Shown in pieces: positions 29,941 through 39,432 of a stretch of 42,026 nt of DNA; position 1 is the first letter of the stretch; each line of letters starts with the position of its first letter. This stretch comes from Cylindrobasidium torrendii FP15055 ss-10 (lineage: Eukaryota > Basidiomycota > Agaricomycetes > Agaricales > Physalacriaceae): NCBI GenBank assembly GCA_000934385.1, contig KN880643.1, positions 1 through 42,026 on the forward strand. The letters run 5' to 3'. The translations under genes and the position numbers were made by a program. The notes under the pieces are model-generated. The model was not told where the DNA came from and ran no database searches. It worked only from the letters and a program-made list of their open reading frames with translations.

Positions 29941-31465
29941 TCAAAACCTATGCGCCGTATCATAATAGTATTCTACCTGTATACCATTTTGCGCACAGCG
30001 AGCCATTCCTCCACCAAGCCATAAGTTGGCCTTTCTTTCCACTGGCATTCCCCTCCTCCAGTAGTACGTCTGCGCTGTGTAGAATGCTAATGTCTGCGCT
30101 GTGTAGAATGCTACCGTCTGGAGAGGTAGGCCGCATACCGTCTTGAGCTCTGTGACCACCTCATCGAGGACAGAGATACGGTTAACCTCAGAGAAACTTG
30201 CTGGAAGGGTGAAGGGTGAAGGACAGATGCTTCAGCTGCCGAAGACCAGCCGCCGTCGGGCGTTCTGTTGTGGTGGTCGGACAGAGCAGCATCGATTCCA
30301 AATCTTCGACTTCGCTGCCGTTAAATTCGAAATGGAGGCTCTGCACATTCGGAGCTGCGCCAAGAAACTCTCTGACGCCGTCCGCATCGCCAAAACTCAA
30401 GGAAAGTTCAAGGACAGACGGAAGGGACCGCTCAAGAGGCACAACATGATACTCCCGGGACCGGTTGACGATGACGAGGGTGCGTAGCGATTCCATGTTC
30501 ACGCACTGGTTAACAAGACGCGTCAAGCTGTCACTCCCGAATTCGCTCTCATACTCCAAGTATCTCAGTTTCGCAAGACTGATACGCGGGCGTAGTACCG
30601 TTCCAGTGTACAACTCCTCCTCCTCCTTCGCGTCCTCGTTGATGATAAGCTCCTCGAGGTTTCTCATACCCTGAAGAAGAATTTCGAAACTGGTGGTGTT
30701 GACAGCCTTGTACCGCTTGATTTGTTCCCATGGCAGTCTCAGAAGCGATGCTGAGGTGGAGAAACCGTCGTGTAGGTCGAGGCTATGAAGGCAAGGCGCC
30801 ACGATGTATGCTGCTGACATGGTAGGGGACTCGGACAAGTCCAGCGCCAGATGGGTAAGAGATGGGAAGAAGTGGTTATTTTTCCCGGACAGTCCGACAT
30901 GAGCAGGGTCCGCATAGAGACAGCGCCATCGAAAAGCTGTACCTAGCACGAGTGGTAGGATAGTCGGAGGAACCATCTCGGTGATGTAGAGACGTAGTGG
31001 AAGTGGTTCCGATCGCTGGAAGATCGTGTCTATCTTCTGAGCTGAGCGATATACCCCAGCCGCATTTGCGATACGAAGTGTGGACCACAGATGAGGACGT
31101 GAAAGGCAGATGGCGCGCCAGTTCTTGCATACATGGGACAGAGTCCAAGGAGGACCGAGCCCTGAGCCCATCGGATCGGGTGAAGGGAAAGAATCCTCCC
31201 CGACGCCGTCTGCGAAACACCATGGCGTGGCGTACTCGAATATCAGGGTAAGGATGTCGTCCGGGAGGATTCGCATGGGGTGTCGGATGGATACCAAGTA
31301 TGGGGACATTCGTTCCATCTCGGCAAGACGAAGTGTCAGTAGAGCGTGTTCTTCGCGCAGTCGGGCTAGTTTCGCGTCAACGACCTTCAACTCCTCCTCG
31401 GATGGCGGCTGATTCGTCGTGAAAAGCTCCTGCCGGATGTTCAAGGCTGAGGCGAAATGCGCCAT
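29941..31465 (-). pseudogene. F-box gene G, frameshifted by a 7-bp tandem duplication
   Basis: From 31465 (MAHFASALNIRQELF) the frame is open through the F-box (MRILPDDILTLIFEYATPW ... VCKNWRAICLS) and most of the C-terminal region, but ends early at 30188. Just before, TTCACCCTTCACCCTT shows a 7-bp unit twice. Removing one copy restores a frame that continues ASFSEVNRISVLDEVVTELK and then GLPLQTVAFY to the family end at 29941. A separate 24-bp direct duplication (30068-30091 and 30092-30115) adds eight residues in frame, making AFYTAQT occur twice. The early stop removes about 80 residues. Confidence 0.83.
30068..30115. repeat. 24-bp in-frame tandem duplication inside F-box pseudogene G
   Basis: Starting at GTCTGCGCTGTG, a 24-bp unit is repeated head to tail with 22 identical bases before divergence. 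It duplicates AFYTAQT in the minus-strand protein. Confidence 0.85.
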
Positions 31466-31884
31466 CGTGATGGTGGTTGAACGTTGATCTCTGCAAGCTT
31501 TCGTCATCATCCGTCACGGTGAATTGGTGTCACGGTCTTGATCGGTCCAGCCCACAGCCTGCAACTTAGCTCCTTACCACCACCAGCTGCGTTCTACATA
31601 CTTCTGCTACTGGAATTCAATTACAAGACATTTGAAACCGATTTGGAGTCGGGAGGGTGTACTTAGTCGACGCCTTTTTCACTGCAAACTAAACCAACTT
31701 GACCATTCAAACCTTCATCGTGAGCAGGAAAATTCCACAGTCGTACATATCATGAGGCTACATTTCTATGCAACATGTAGAACCATATACAATTGTAGAA
31801 CAAAACGAACCAGCCCAGCTATCCCATCGTCATGAAGTCGTCAAAGTCATAATCACCTTATAGCCCCCTTCGCCTCCGCCTAAC
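31466..31884. other. Spacer between F-box copy G and CCCH gene 3
   Basis: The spacer is about 420 bp. On the minus strand it contains a weaker match to the F-box upstream element (GGACCGATCAAGAC, complement of 31535-31548), 70-83 bp before the ATG of copy G. I see no gene. Confidence 0.45.
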
Positions 31885-33987
31885 CTACTCCATCCTCGCC
31901 ACCTTCCTCCTCCTCCCGACAACCTCCTCGATGCCCTTCTCGAGCTCGGCGACCCTCTCCTCCGCGTGCTTCACCCTCTCCTCCGCACACTCCCTCCGCT
32001 CGCGCTCATCCCCCAACGCGCGCTTCATCTCCCTGAAGCGGTCTTCCGCCGTTTTTCGCAGTTTCTGGGATGCTCGAAAGTCGGATTGGGCTTCGGCGGC
32101 GGCGGTCTGAGCTTCTTCGATGCGACGAGTGGTTTCCTCGAGACGGCGAGTGGATTCCTCGAGACGATGAGCAGTGTTGTCCGCGTATGTCTGCGCTGCT
32201 TCCAAACGCTTTTTCGTGTCCTGTATGAGTTCCTCGGCTTGCTTGGCGCGTTGTTCGGCTTTGATGGCGCGTTGTCTTGTGTCGAGGGCGTCTTGTCTGG
32301 CTTTGACTGCGCGTTGGTCTGCTTCCCTTGCCCGTCGCTCTGCATCGGCAGCACGGCGCTCTGCATCAACAGCACATCTCTTTGCATCTGAAATACCTCG
32401 AGCAGCGCGTTGCTCTGCATCCATGACCCGTCGGTCAGCTTCGACAACGCGTCGGTCAGCCTCGACAGCACGTCGTTCAGCCCGCTCAACAGTCTTCTGC
32501 GCCTCCAAAACACGCTTATCGGCGTCTGCCTGCACCTTCATCTTATTCTGCTTCTCCGCAATCAAGACGTCGCGTTCCACACGTACGCTTTCGCATGTCG
32601 CCTCATGCTTCCCGCTCAACTCCTCGAAGTCTCCGCGCAGCTGCTCATACTTCCCACGCAAAACATCGTGCTCGCGTTTGTCCACTGCAAGGGTACGTTC
32701 CTTCGCACGCAGGGTGTCGCATGTTCCTTGGAGGACGCGGTAGTTCTCTTGTAGAGTACGATGGTTGGCTTGAAGAGTGCGATGGGTATCCTGTAGAGTG
32801 CGGTAGTTGCCTTCCAGCGCGCGATGGCTTTCCTGTAATGCACTGTGCGCACCCTGTAGAGCACGACGCGTATCCTGTAGTGCACGTAGTCGGTCATTCT
32901 CCTGCTGCAACCGCCTTAGCTCCCGCCCGACATGCTCATATTCCCTCAAGACGTCCGAGCCGCGCGCGCCAGGCTGCGTGGTGTCCGGGCTGCCTAGCGT
33001 GTCCGAGTTTCCGAGCTCGTTGTCCGAGCTACCTAGCATCTTGTCCGACTCGCCCAGCGCATTGTCCGAGTTTCCAAGCACGTCGACCGACTCGCCCAGC
33101 TCCTTATCCTGCTTGGGCACTGTTGCTGGTGGCGCAGGCTCGTGCTTGATTTTGATCGGGGTATAAGGCAGGGGCTCGGTCGTCGGCCAGGATGATGAAT
33201 GGGTTGTAGGCGGCAGCAACGAGTGGTTGGGAAGCGACGACGAATTGGTGGGATGCGACAAAGAAGAATGGCTTGTAGGCTGCGCCGACGAATCGGTCGG
33301 CAGCTCAGTCGGGTCCCCAGCATCGAGCAACCCATCGCGCGTGTCCTCATCCACATCCCCCTTCATCCGTACCCCCGACTGCGGCGGCGTAGGAGGATAA
33401 CACACAAGCTCGTCCTCCGGGGAGGGAAGGAAGAGGGGTTTCGCCTGGGCGATGCTGGGTTCTGAATGGGGTGTAGGTGTGCTACGCGGGAAGGAGGAGG
33501 TTCCGTGTTCGTGGGAGGACGATGTTCCGCGCTCGTAGGAAGAGGCGGTAGACGTGCTCTCGAAGGAAGACAATTCCGGTTGGAAAGGAAGCATTTGGAA
33601 CGATCCAGGCGCGTATTTCGGACGCCTGTACGAGCTCGATTCCGATCCATACGACAGAAACAAAGAGGTCGAAGAAGAAGAAGACGACGACGCTACAGTG
33701 GAATGCACCGGGCCCAAACGTCTAAGGAGCGCAGGCGTACCCCCGCTTCCCAGACCGTGTTCCTGGGTCGAGAGATCCTGTGGGCCCATATCCATATCCA
33801 TAGACGCGGATTCCATTCCGTCCTCAAGCGCTGGGCGGTCAGTATCACCATCACAATCATCACCATGCATATTCTTGCATCGCGATCCTTTATTACATCT
33901 ACCTTGTTGATAGTACCAACACTGTTTCCTGAGCGGCGGTCTTCCAGAGACAGAGATGCGGGAGGAGAAAGTGGTTGTGGTGTTCAT
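31885..33987 (-). CDS. CCCH zinc-finger, long coiled-coil protein 3
   Basis: This is a single-exon gene of 700 aa. I start at 33987 (MNTTTTFSS); the frame is open to 34170, but that part is partly a translated GAAA microsatellite. The finger is C23, C31, C37, H41 (C-x7-C-x5-C-x3-H). A Ser-rich linker (about 50-290) ends in IKHE (280-283). Then comes a run of LG(N/E/S)SD repeats, and a coiled coil with two blocks of near-perfect 7-residue repeats: LQxxxRT/RA type (about eight units, from about residue 355) and RxxEADR/DAE type. The tail is GRRRKVARME. It is a paralogue of the other two CCCH genes, with an expanded coiled coil. It lies immediately downstream of, and upstream in transcription from, F-box copy G on the same strand. 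Confidence 0.8.
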   Translation of the reverse strand: MNTTTTFSSRISVSGRPPLRKQCWYYQQGRCNKGSRCKNMHGDDCDGDTDRPALEDGMESASMDMDMGPQDLSTQEHGLGSGGTPALLRRLGPVHSTVASSSSSSSTSLFLSYGSESSSYRRPKYAPGSFQMLPFQPELSSFESTSTASSYERGTSSSHEHGTSSFPRSTPTPHSEPSIAQAKPLFLPSPEDELVCYPPTPPQSGVRMKGDVDEDTRDGLLDAGDPTELPTDSSAQPTSHSSLSHPTNSSSLPNHSLLPPTTHSSSWPTTEPLPYTPIKIKHEPAPPATVPKQDKELGESVDVLGNSDNALGESDKMLGSSDNELGNSDTLGSPDTTQPGARGSDVLREYEHVGRELRRLQQENDRLRALQDTRRALQGAHSALQESHRALEGNYRTLQDTHRTLQANHRTLQENYRVLQGTCDTLRAKERTLAVDKREHDVLRGKYEQLRGDFEELSGKHEATCESVRVERDVLIAEKQNKMKVQADADKRVLEAQKTVERAERRAVEADRRVVEADRRVMDAEQRAARGISDAKRCAVDAERRAADAERRAREADQRAVKARQDALDTRQRAIKAEQRAKQAEELIQDTKKRLEAAQTYADNTAHRLEESTRRLEETTRRIEEAQTAAAEAQSDFRASQKLRKTAEDRFREMKRALGDERERRECAEERVKHAEERVAELEKGIEEVVGRRRKVARME
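32745..32910 (-). repeat. 21-bp coding repeats (heptads) in CCCH gene 3
   Basis: About eight 21-bp units each encode a heptad beginning LQ (for example LQDTHRT, LQANHRT, LQENYRV). The repeat is visible in DNA as well as protein, so the block grew by tandem duplication of whole heptads. Edges are approximate. Confidence 0.7.
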
Positions 33988-34069
33988 CTTGTTCAGCGCG
34001 TAGTGGTATCTTGCTTGAGTATCGCTTTCACCGCAGTGGTATTCGCAGTGGAGGAGGTGGTGGGAAGTA

Positions 34070-34100
34070 TGAAAGAAAGAAAGAAAGAAAGAAAGAAACA
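34070..34100. repeat. GAAA microsatellite
   Basis: There are about seven GAAA units just upstream of the chosen start of CCCH gene 3. On the minus strand this gives a pyrimidine-rich TTTC leader. Confidence 0.9.
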
Positions 34101-34378
34101 TGCATGCGTGGCCGCTGCACTGCGCCTCGTGCACGCAGGCAGGCTTCTTCAGGCCTATTGTACTAACCAAACAAGTGCATACGCAGAGAAAGAGAAAGAG
34201 GATGGGCTTGACCCAGCTCGTTAGAGGGTGCTGCGATTTTGGGCTCTCGTTGTGACATCAAAAGGGGGTTCCGAATTTCGAAAGACGTGGTGGAGAGAAA
34301 GCACGCTTGGATGATGCGCTTCGAGCGATCAGGTCAACGCGGGGCTTTTGAGTTTTGGCTTCTTACCACCACCGCTGC

Positions 34379-34610
34379 ATGGACTTTCTCAATCTAACTC
34401 CTGAGGCGGATTTCCTTAACCATACAACGTTTAAGGATGGTTCTTCTTCGCCTTTGGCGGGTTCTTCTCTAGCAGAGCGAGGACTCGTCTATGCATTCAT
34501 CTGCCACGACGCTGACGACTTCGAGTTGGAGAATACATATGCACAACCGCGGAAAGTCTTCTTCCGGAAGCGCCGGTGTCTGCTTCGACACCCTTTTGCT
34601 GAACCGCGAG
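34379..34610 (+). CDS. Possible first exon of a small unknown gene
   Basis: An ATG at 34379 opens a frame beginning MDFLNLTPEADFLNH, ending at a good donor (CGAG/GTGCGT) at 34611. I cannot find a convincing second exon, and the product is not recognised. The end of a decayed minus-strand gene lies just beyond at 34716. Confidence 0.2.
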
Positions 34611-34715
34611 GTGCGTTCAATCTTGCCATGGAAGTCGTATCCCGCGCCGCGCTTGTATATCCCACACCCCCCACACCTCTGCCCTTTCCTTTTCTCTCAC
34701 GATGATGTTCGATTT

Positions 34716-35772
34716 TTACTCAGAGTATTTTACTACATATCGCCTATTCGTCAGCGTTATGCCTTCCTGCCTTGCCTGCTTTTCTTCTCGCCTGACTATT
34801 CCATCCCACTCCACTGCTCCCGCCCCTGGCACTCTTCGTATCGTGCTACACCACGACTGGCTTCTTCTCAAGCTACACAATACCGTATATACAATATCAT
34901 TTTCAACCCCTTTCGAATCCTCAATAACTTCTTTTCTCGCGATGTTGAGGTTCGTGTCAGTGTCAGTGTCGAGGTGTATGTTGGATGTCGATGAGTGGCC
35001 ATACAGAATGAATGAGTAGCCGGACAGAACAGCTGACTTCGACGTTATTGTATTCGGCTCTATGTACATTGCATAAGCTGCGTTCAGAATAGACAGCGTC
35101 GGCGATGAGGAATACGTTGCACCTCTTCCTCCCCACTCACAGCGGTTTACCGGGAGGGGCAGCTGACTTGTGTTGAGGATAGGGAGCAAATACGCGGAGA
35201 GGCTCCCCTGGAGTGTGGATTCTCCGTCTTGCAAATTGACGGTGTATAACATTTGGCGTATGTTCGCGCTCTCTCAAAGTTTGAGAGCATATGACTAATC
35301 AGTTGGTCAGTTATAGGACGACGCGGAAAGCGTTCGTGCTCGAACGAGATACTTGCATTACTACTTGCATGAGTATACTCAGGGCTTGCGTTTTCCATGG
35401 CGCGAAGGGCAGGCTTCACATAGCCCTCTATCTTTTCCTCAATACTTGACTCGCGCATTGCTATATTTCCGTGCATTGTGTCGAGACAGGCGTACGAAAT
35501 AAGCAGCCAGAACCCTTCGAATCCTTCCTCGTCCGTAAGGCAAACGACCCATTCAACTGATGAGAAGACATTCAACTGATGAGAAGACATTCAACTGATG
35601 AGTAGATAACATCCCAGCGTTCTAAGATACCCTTCCCCCCCTCGTCATACTGTAATCCATGAATTCCGAGGTTAATACAGTACCGGTCATCTCCACCGTT
35701 CATTAATTTTACTATGTCCAGTAGCTGTCTAGCTGTGCTCCGCCATGGCTGGCCCATGACTGTGTTCGTCAT
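34716..35772 (-). pseudogene. Decayed gene of unknown family, two frameshifts
   Basis: Three successive minus-strand frames join into one protein-like sequence of about 338 aa: a first piece from 35772 (MTNTVMGQPWRS), a second to near 35265 (EWVVCLTDEEGFEGFW ... DQLISHMLSNF) and a third to 34716 (MLYTVNLQDGEST ...). The first break is a 19-bp tandem repeat at 35550-35602, with just under three copies; collapsing it to one copy (minus 38 bp) restores the frame. The second lies at GAGAGAGC near 35275, where losing one GA restores the frame. No canonical intron fits the first break. I do not recognise the family. Introns plus assembly error are an alternative for the second break. Confidence 0.5.
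35550..35602. repeat. 19-bp tandem repeat, about 2.8 copies
   Basis: The unit is CATTCAACTGATGAGAAGA, repeated at 35550, 35569 and (15 bp) 35588. It sits inside the coding region of the decayed gene. Copy number decides the frame: 1 or 4 copies would be in frame, 2 or 3 are not. Confidence 0.9.
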
Positions 35773-37568
35773 TCTTTGTCTTCATACTTTATCCAAGGGC
35801 GGTGTGTAGAATACGCAACATGCCAATTACTATACTGTAGTACAAGACGGCGGGGGGATGGACCTTGAATTTCTACCGAATCCTTAGCGTGAATTTTCAC
35901 TCGCTCATCGTCAATTCGAATTCCCTTACAATCCTCAACGTCAGATTCTCACTTCCTACAAAATCCATACTCAATTCACTTCCCTCAGCACTGCAACACG
36001 CATATGATTGTGCATCGAAACGCGTTAATCCCGCAAAGACAAAGCAGCGGGCAAGAGTGGATGTGGAGTCGAACAAGGGGATAAGAGTGGTCTGCAAGGG
36101 TCTACAAGGGGCTACGTAGTACGAGAAGGACACTTGAAAAGCGAAAGTGCTCACGAGGGGATAGCCGCGAAGAAGGGTCGAACGCCGCTCGGAGGGGATG
36201 AGGACGCTGGAATAACCGCGCGGGGCTAAGAATGAAGGGGGAGGCGAGTAAGCTTAGTATGAAGGAAAAACAATGAAGGAATGCCTGCCTGCCTTCTGGA
36301 CTTCATTAATGTTATTTCGCTGCTTGTGTATCATTTCGCTAAGAAGGAGCGTTTGGGATGGTCGTACCGTCACCAGGGAGGAGGCGGTCTGTGTGGTTTC
36401 AAGGGCGTGAGATAACGCGCCACTGTCTCTCAGGTCTGGAAACGCGAGGCATGGTGCTGGCATCGTGTATGCTTTATCTAGCCCGAGATAGGTATGTAGA
36501 AATGTTGGCACTGGAAATGTCGAGGCTTGCCGCGAGTGGAGCATACAAGCTTTAGACCTACGCCCCGGCCCAATAGAACAATGCGTTTTTGGGTTGGAGA
36601 GTCGAGAAGATGATGCACGCTGCTGGATTTCGTGGTAATAGTATACACACGATAGAAGCTGCTGTACAGTTTTTCTCTCAATTGTCAGTTGAACGCAAAG
36701 CGCTCCAGAGGCACCATCATCATTGTCCTGGAGGCTGGAAGAGGGAGAGAAGGAGGATATATACGGAAATAGACTTCAAGCGCTACGGACGTCTTCCATT
36801 GTGGAGCTGTGCAACGGACCGGAGGGACCGGAACGATGACGTAGAGAGTTCTGGGTTCCTGAGCGCTGCTCCGGGCGGCCAGAATCTCCTTCTTCCTTTT
36901 TTCCCCTGAAGGGCTGTTGCGGTCTGCGCAACGAAGATGGAACTTGGCGACGAGCGTCGAGGTCTGGGAGGGGGGGAGATTGAAACAACCAGGGGGGTCT
37001 GGGTATCGTTGCCCATGATAAGTAAGTCGTAAGTAAACACGTAAAACGCGCGGTGCATTCCAGGCCCCCTCCTCCTCCGCCAACAGAGTATATCCATCCA
37101 GATTCCAATTTCCAGGGAAGGCAAGGCCGGTTATGGGAGAGGGTTTGCTCCATGGAATCATGGTATCCCTAAACGCCGAGTGTGCATGTGGATTTACGCC
37201 GCTTCCTTTTCGCCTTTTTTTTGGGACGTGGTGTATATATATGATGGGAGGAGGGAGGAGAGACCGACTGACCGAACGTCTTTCTCCGACTCTTACCTCG
37301 ACACACAACTCAGGCACTTTATTTTTTTGCCTTTCGACACGAGGCATCCATCACTGTTCTGTTCTGTTCTGGCCTCTTTCCTGCATCACCCACCTGCGCC
37401 CCGACACGCAGGCTTGATCATCTCGACCTTGCTGGCAGTGGTTTAAATTTTCGCCTCGCCTCGCCTCGCGCACCTACCTACCAACCCACACACACACACG
37501 TCGACGTTCTTTATCTAACGACACACCACCCACAACCCCCGAATTTACCCGAGTACGCCGAAGCCAAC
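35773..37568. other. 1.8-kb region without a confident gene
   Basis: Open frames occur on both strands, the longest on minus at 36685-37347, but none has recognisable motifs. The 3' part is the promoter and leader of the gene at 37569: a TATATATA string near 37232, pyrimidine-rich tracts, CCTCG repeats near 37455 and a CA run near 37490. Confidence 0.45.
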
Positions 37569-38018
37569 ATGCGTGTAGGCGGGTTCATCATATCTACCTC
37601 CGACGCCTCGCGCGCCCTCGGTCTCCCCGAGTCCCTCGCAAAGGCCAACCTCAAGTCCGTCATCTTCGCAACGGAGCTCATCGCCGAGCGGTACGGCGCG
37701 AAACTCGAGCTCGTCAACTACCCCACGCTCAGCGAAGCGCAAAAGGACACCCGGCTGCTCATCGTGACGCGCTCGGCGCTGCTGACGTATGAGGAGTTCC
37801 GCTGGAAGGCGGGGAGGGATATGCGGAGTTTGCCGCAGTTTTTGGAGGATTCGAGGGAGGAGGGGACGAAGTGTATGTTGAAGAGTCTTGGTGCGTGCTT
37901 TTCTTTTACATGGGGTTGTATTGATGAGGCTTTTGAATACTTAGGCTTGCCGATATCGTTCGTGACGTGCTATATCCACGACGACTGGCTCCTCAACGAC
38001 ACCCTTCCCTGCGCATGA
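37569..38018 (+). CDS. Small conserved-looking protein of unknown function
   Basis: The start is MRVGGFIISTSDASRALGL. Two exons (37569-37890 and 37945-38018) give 131 aa, joining KSLG to LPISFVTCYIHDDWLLND. The 54-bp intron has a GTGCGT donor and TTAG acceptor like others in the window. It is a multiple of three without a stop, so the unspliced transcript would encode a 149-aa protein. There is no signal peptide or membrane segment. The protein has the look of a compact globular fold (alternating beta-like and helical stretches). I do not recognise the family. The upstream region looks like a strong housekeeping promoter. Confidence 0.7.
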   Translation: MRVGGFIISTSDASRALGLPESLAKANLKSVIFATELIAERYGAKLELVNYPTLSEAQKDTRLLIVTRSALLTYEEFRWKAGRDMRSLPQFLEDSREEGTKCMLKSLGACFSFTWGCIDEAFEYLGLPISFVTCYIHDDWLLNDTLPCA

Positions 38019-38658
38019 GACGTCTTCTCGCGCTTGCGTACATATGATATACCTTTGTAGCATCACTGGCATGACACCCCGCTCTCCATCGCGCGCGGTG
38101 CCGTCCGTTTGCAGCCCATCTCAACACAAACACACAAGTCCGTAGAGTTCCGGTTAGAATTCACTCGGCACGCATATTTTCGTACATTTTCCTAACCTTT
38201 TTCTTCGGAATGTGCGTGCGCGCTGTGTAGAAATTACCCGAGGATGACAAAAATACGTAGACAGACCACAATACAATATTATTATTTTTTCGAGCGAATA
38301 AGCGCGAAGTTACTACCTGTGTTGTGGGTTGGCTTGAGATAGACGTCAAGCTCAAGCTCGGTGAACTTTGAAGTATCCCTGCAGCGCGCACCCTGGATAC
38401 CAGCAAGAAGCAGTTCTTTTCGTGTGCTAGGAGGCCTAGAACAGCGCGGGTATGCTCTAGAACGCGGACGGATGGGATAAGGGAAGCGGCGTGGCGGAAT
38501 GCACATTCCTCCTTCTTCCTCACTCCGCGGACACTTGTCAATGAGGCGTGATAACATCATTCATCTTCATTTCGTCGGCACATTCGAGAATTGAAACGGA
38601 TATATGTTGTATGGTCTGATGCAGTGCAGTCCGCGAAGCTCAATCCTACTATGAATGA
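38019..38658. other. Intergenic region
   Basis: About 640 bp hold no supported gene; minus-strand open frames of 126 and 92 codons overlap each other and show no motif. Confidence 0.45.
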
Positions 38659-38794
38659 AAACGCGTCTTGTCAGCAATGGGCATGAGCGTAGGTCTGCAC
38701 GGTAAAGCGAAAACGCCTTTTACAGTAATACAGTTTCCTATTCAGGGAATGCCTATTTACGGGTATGAAAGCAGGTGACCGTGCTTCTTATATA
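38659..38794 (+). repeat. Dispersed ~130-bp repeat, copy 1
   Basis: It matches 41577-41705 in direct orientation. The best-kept core is CCTATTCAGGGAAT through GAAAGCAGGTGACCGTG and CTTCTTATAT. The two copies flank the MYND gene and the F-box relic. The inverted-repeat arms are partly decayed in this copy. Confidence 0.8.
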
Positions 38795-38973
38795 ACACGA
38801 CTCACCTGACTTTCGGCGGGGTACTCGGGCGGGGATGGGGTTGAGTTCATTAAATTATAATATAGTGGGCTGCACAGAACAGATAAAAATAAAATATAGA
38901 GAGGAAGAGGACGAGCTACTTGAGACGTAGGTGGTCATGGGACTAGCTCGACGCAATTTACAAGGTCAAGAAA

Positions 38974-39147
38974 ATGGAGATTTTGTATGTATTTGATGAC
39001 CAACACGTCAGGAATATCCTGCGCGCGACGCCGAATGCACAGAGTCTCTATCTTGAATGCGTACGCGGTGTGGCTTCGCATGTGCATTGTGATTTACAGA
39101 GCTCGATGGTCAGCACCAGTCTTCGCGCACTGAAGTACTTGTGCTAA
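38974..39147 (+). pseudogene. F-box family relic (57 codons)
   Basis: The frame from ATG 38974 reads DDQHVRNILRATPNAQSLYLE and then STSLRALKYLC before TAA. It matches the C-terminal block of the F-box copies (DIRNILLATPNVQSLHIEG ... LRQLKHLS). No F-box remains. It lies about 7.5 kb from the nearest recognisable copy. Confidence 0.75.
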
Positions 39148-39432
39148 GTTGGTCTGAGTTGTACCGATCTACTAGTGTTTTTGGCTTTGTTGTAGTATTC
39201 TGACTTTCCTTTATGTAAAATTTGCATGATTCCGACCAAGTCCACAGAACATGTCAGACCGTGACTAGCGGTATGTACAGTAGGATAATGGATTCCGAGT
39301 CCGCCAGTGGTCGATTTTCTTACCTTGAGACTACTTACCACCTCGAAGCTTTTGTCAACGAAGCCATTTTCCGACGTCAGAAAAAGCAAGAAATTTATTC
39401 ATGTCTGTTGCATACGCAACTAAGGCTCTAGA

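Noticed and set aside
33466..34224. 252-codon plus-strand frame opposite CCCH gene 3
   Set aside because: It is antisense to a gene with clear domain structure and translates to Arg-rich nonsense plus a microsatellite.
35550..35602. The repeated 19-bp units as an intron
   Set aside because: The 38-bp register that fixes the frame gives GT...CA or TT...AG ends and is too short for a typical fungal intron.
36685..37347. 220-codon minus-strand frame upstream of the small gene
   Set aside because: Low-complexity composition, no motif, overlaps the promoter and leader of the gene at 37569, and other frames there are equally open.
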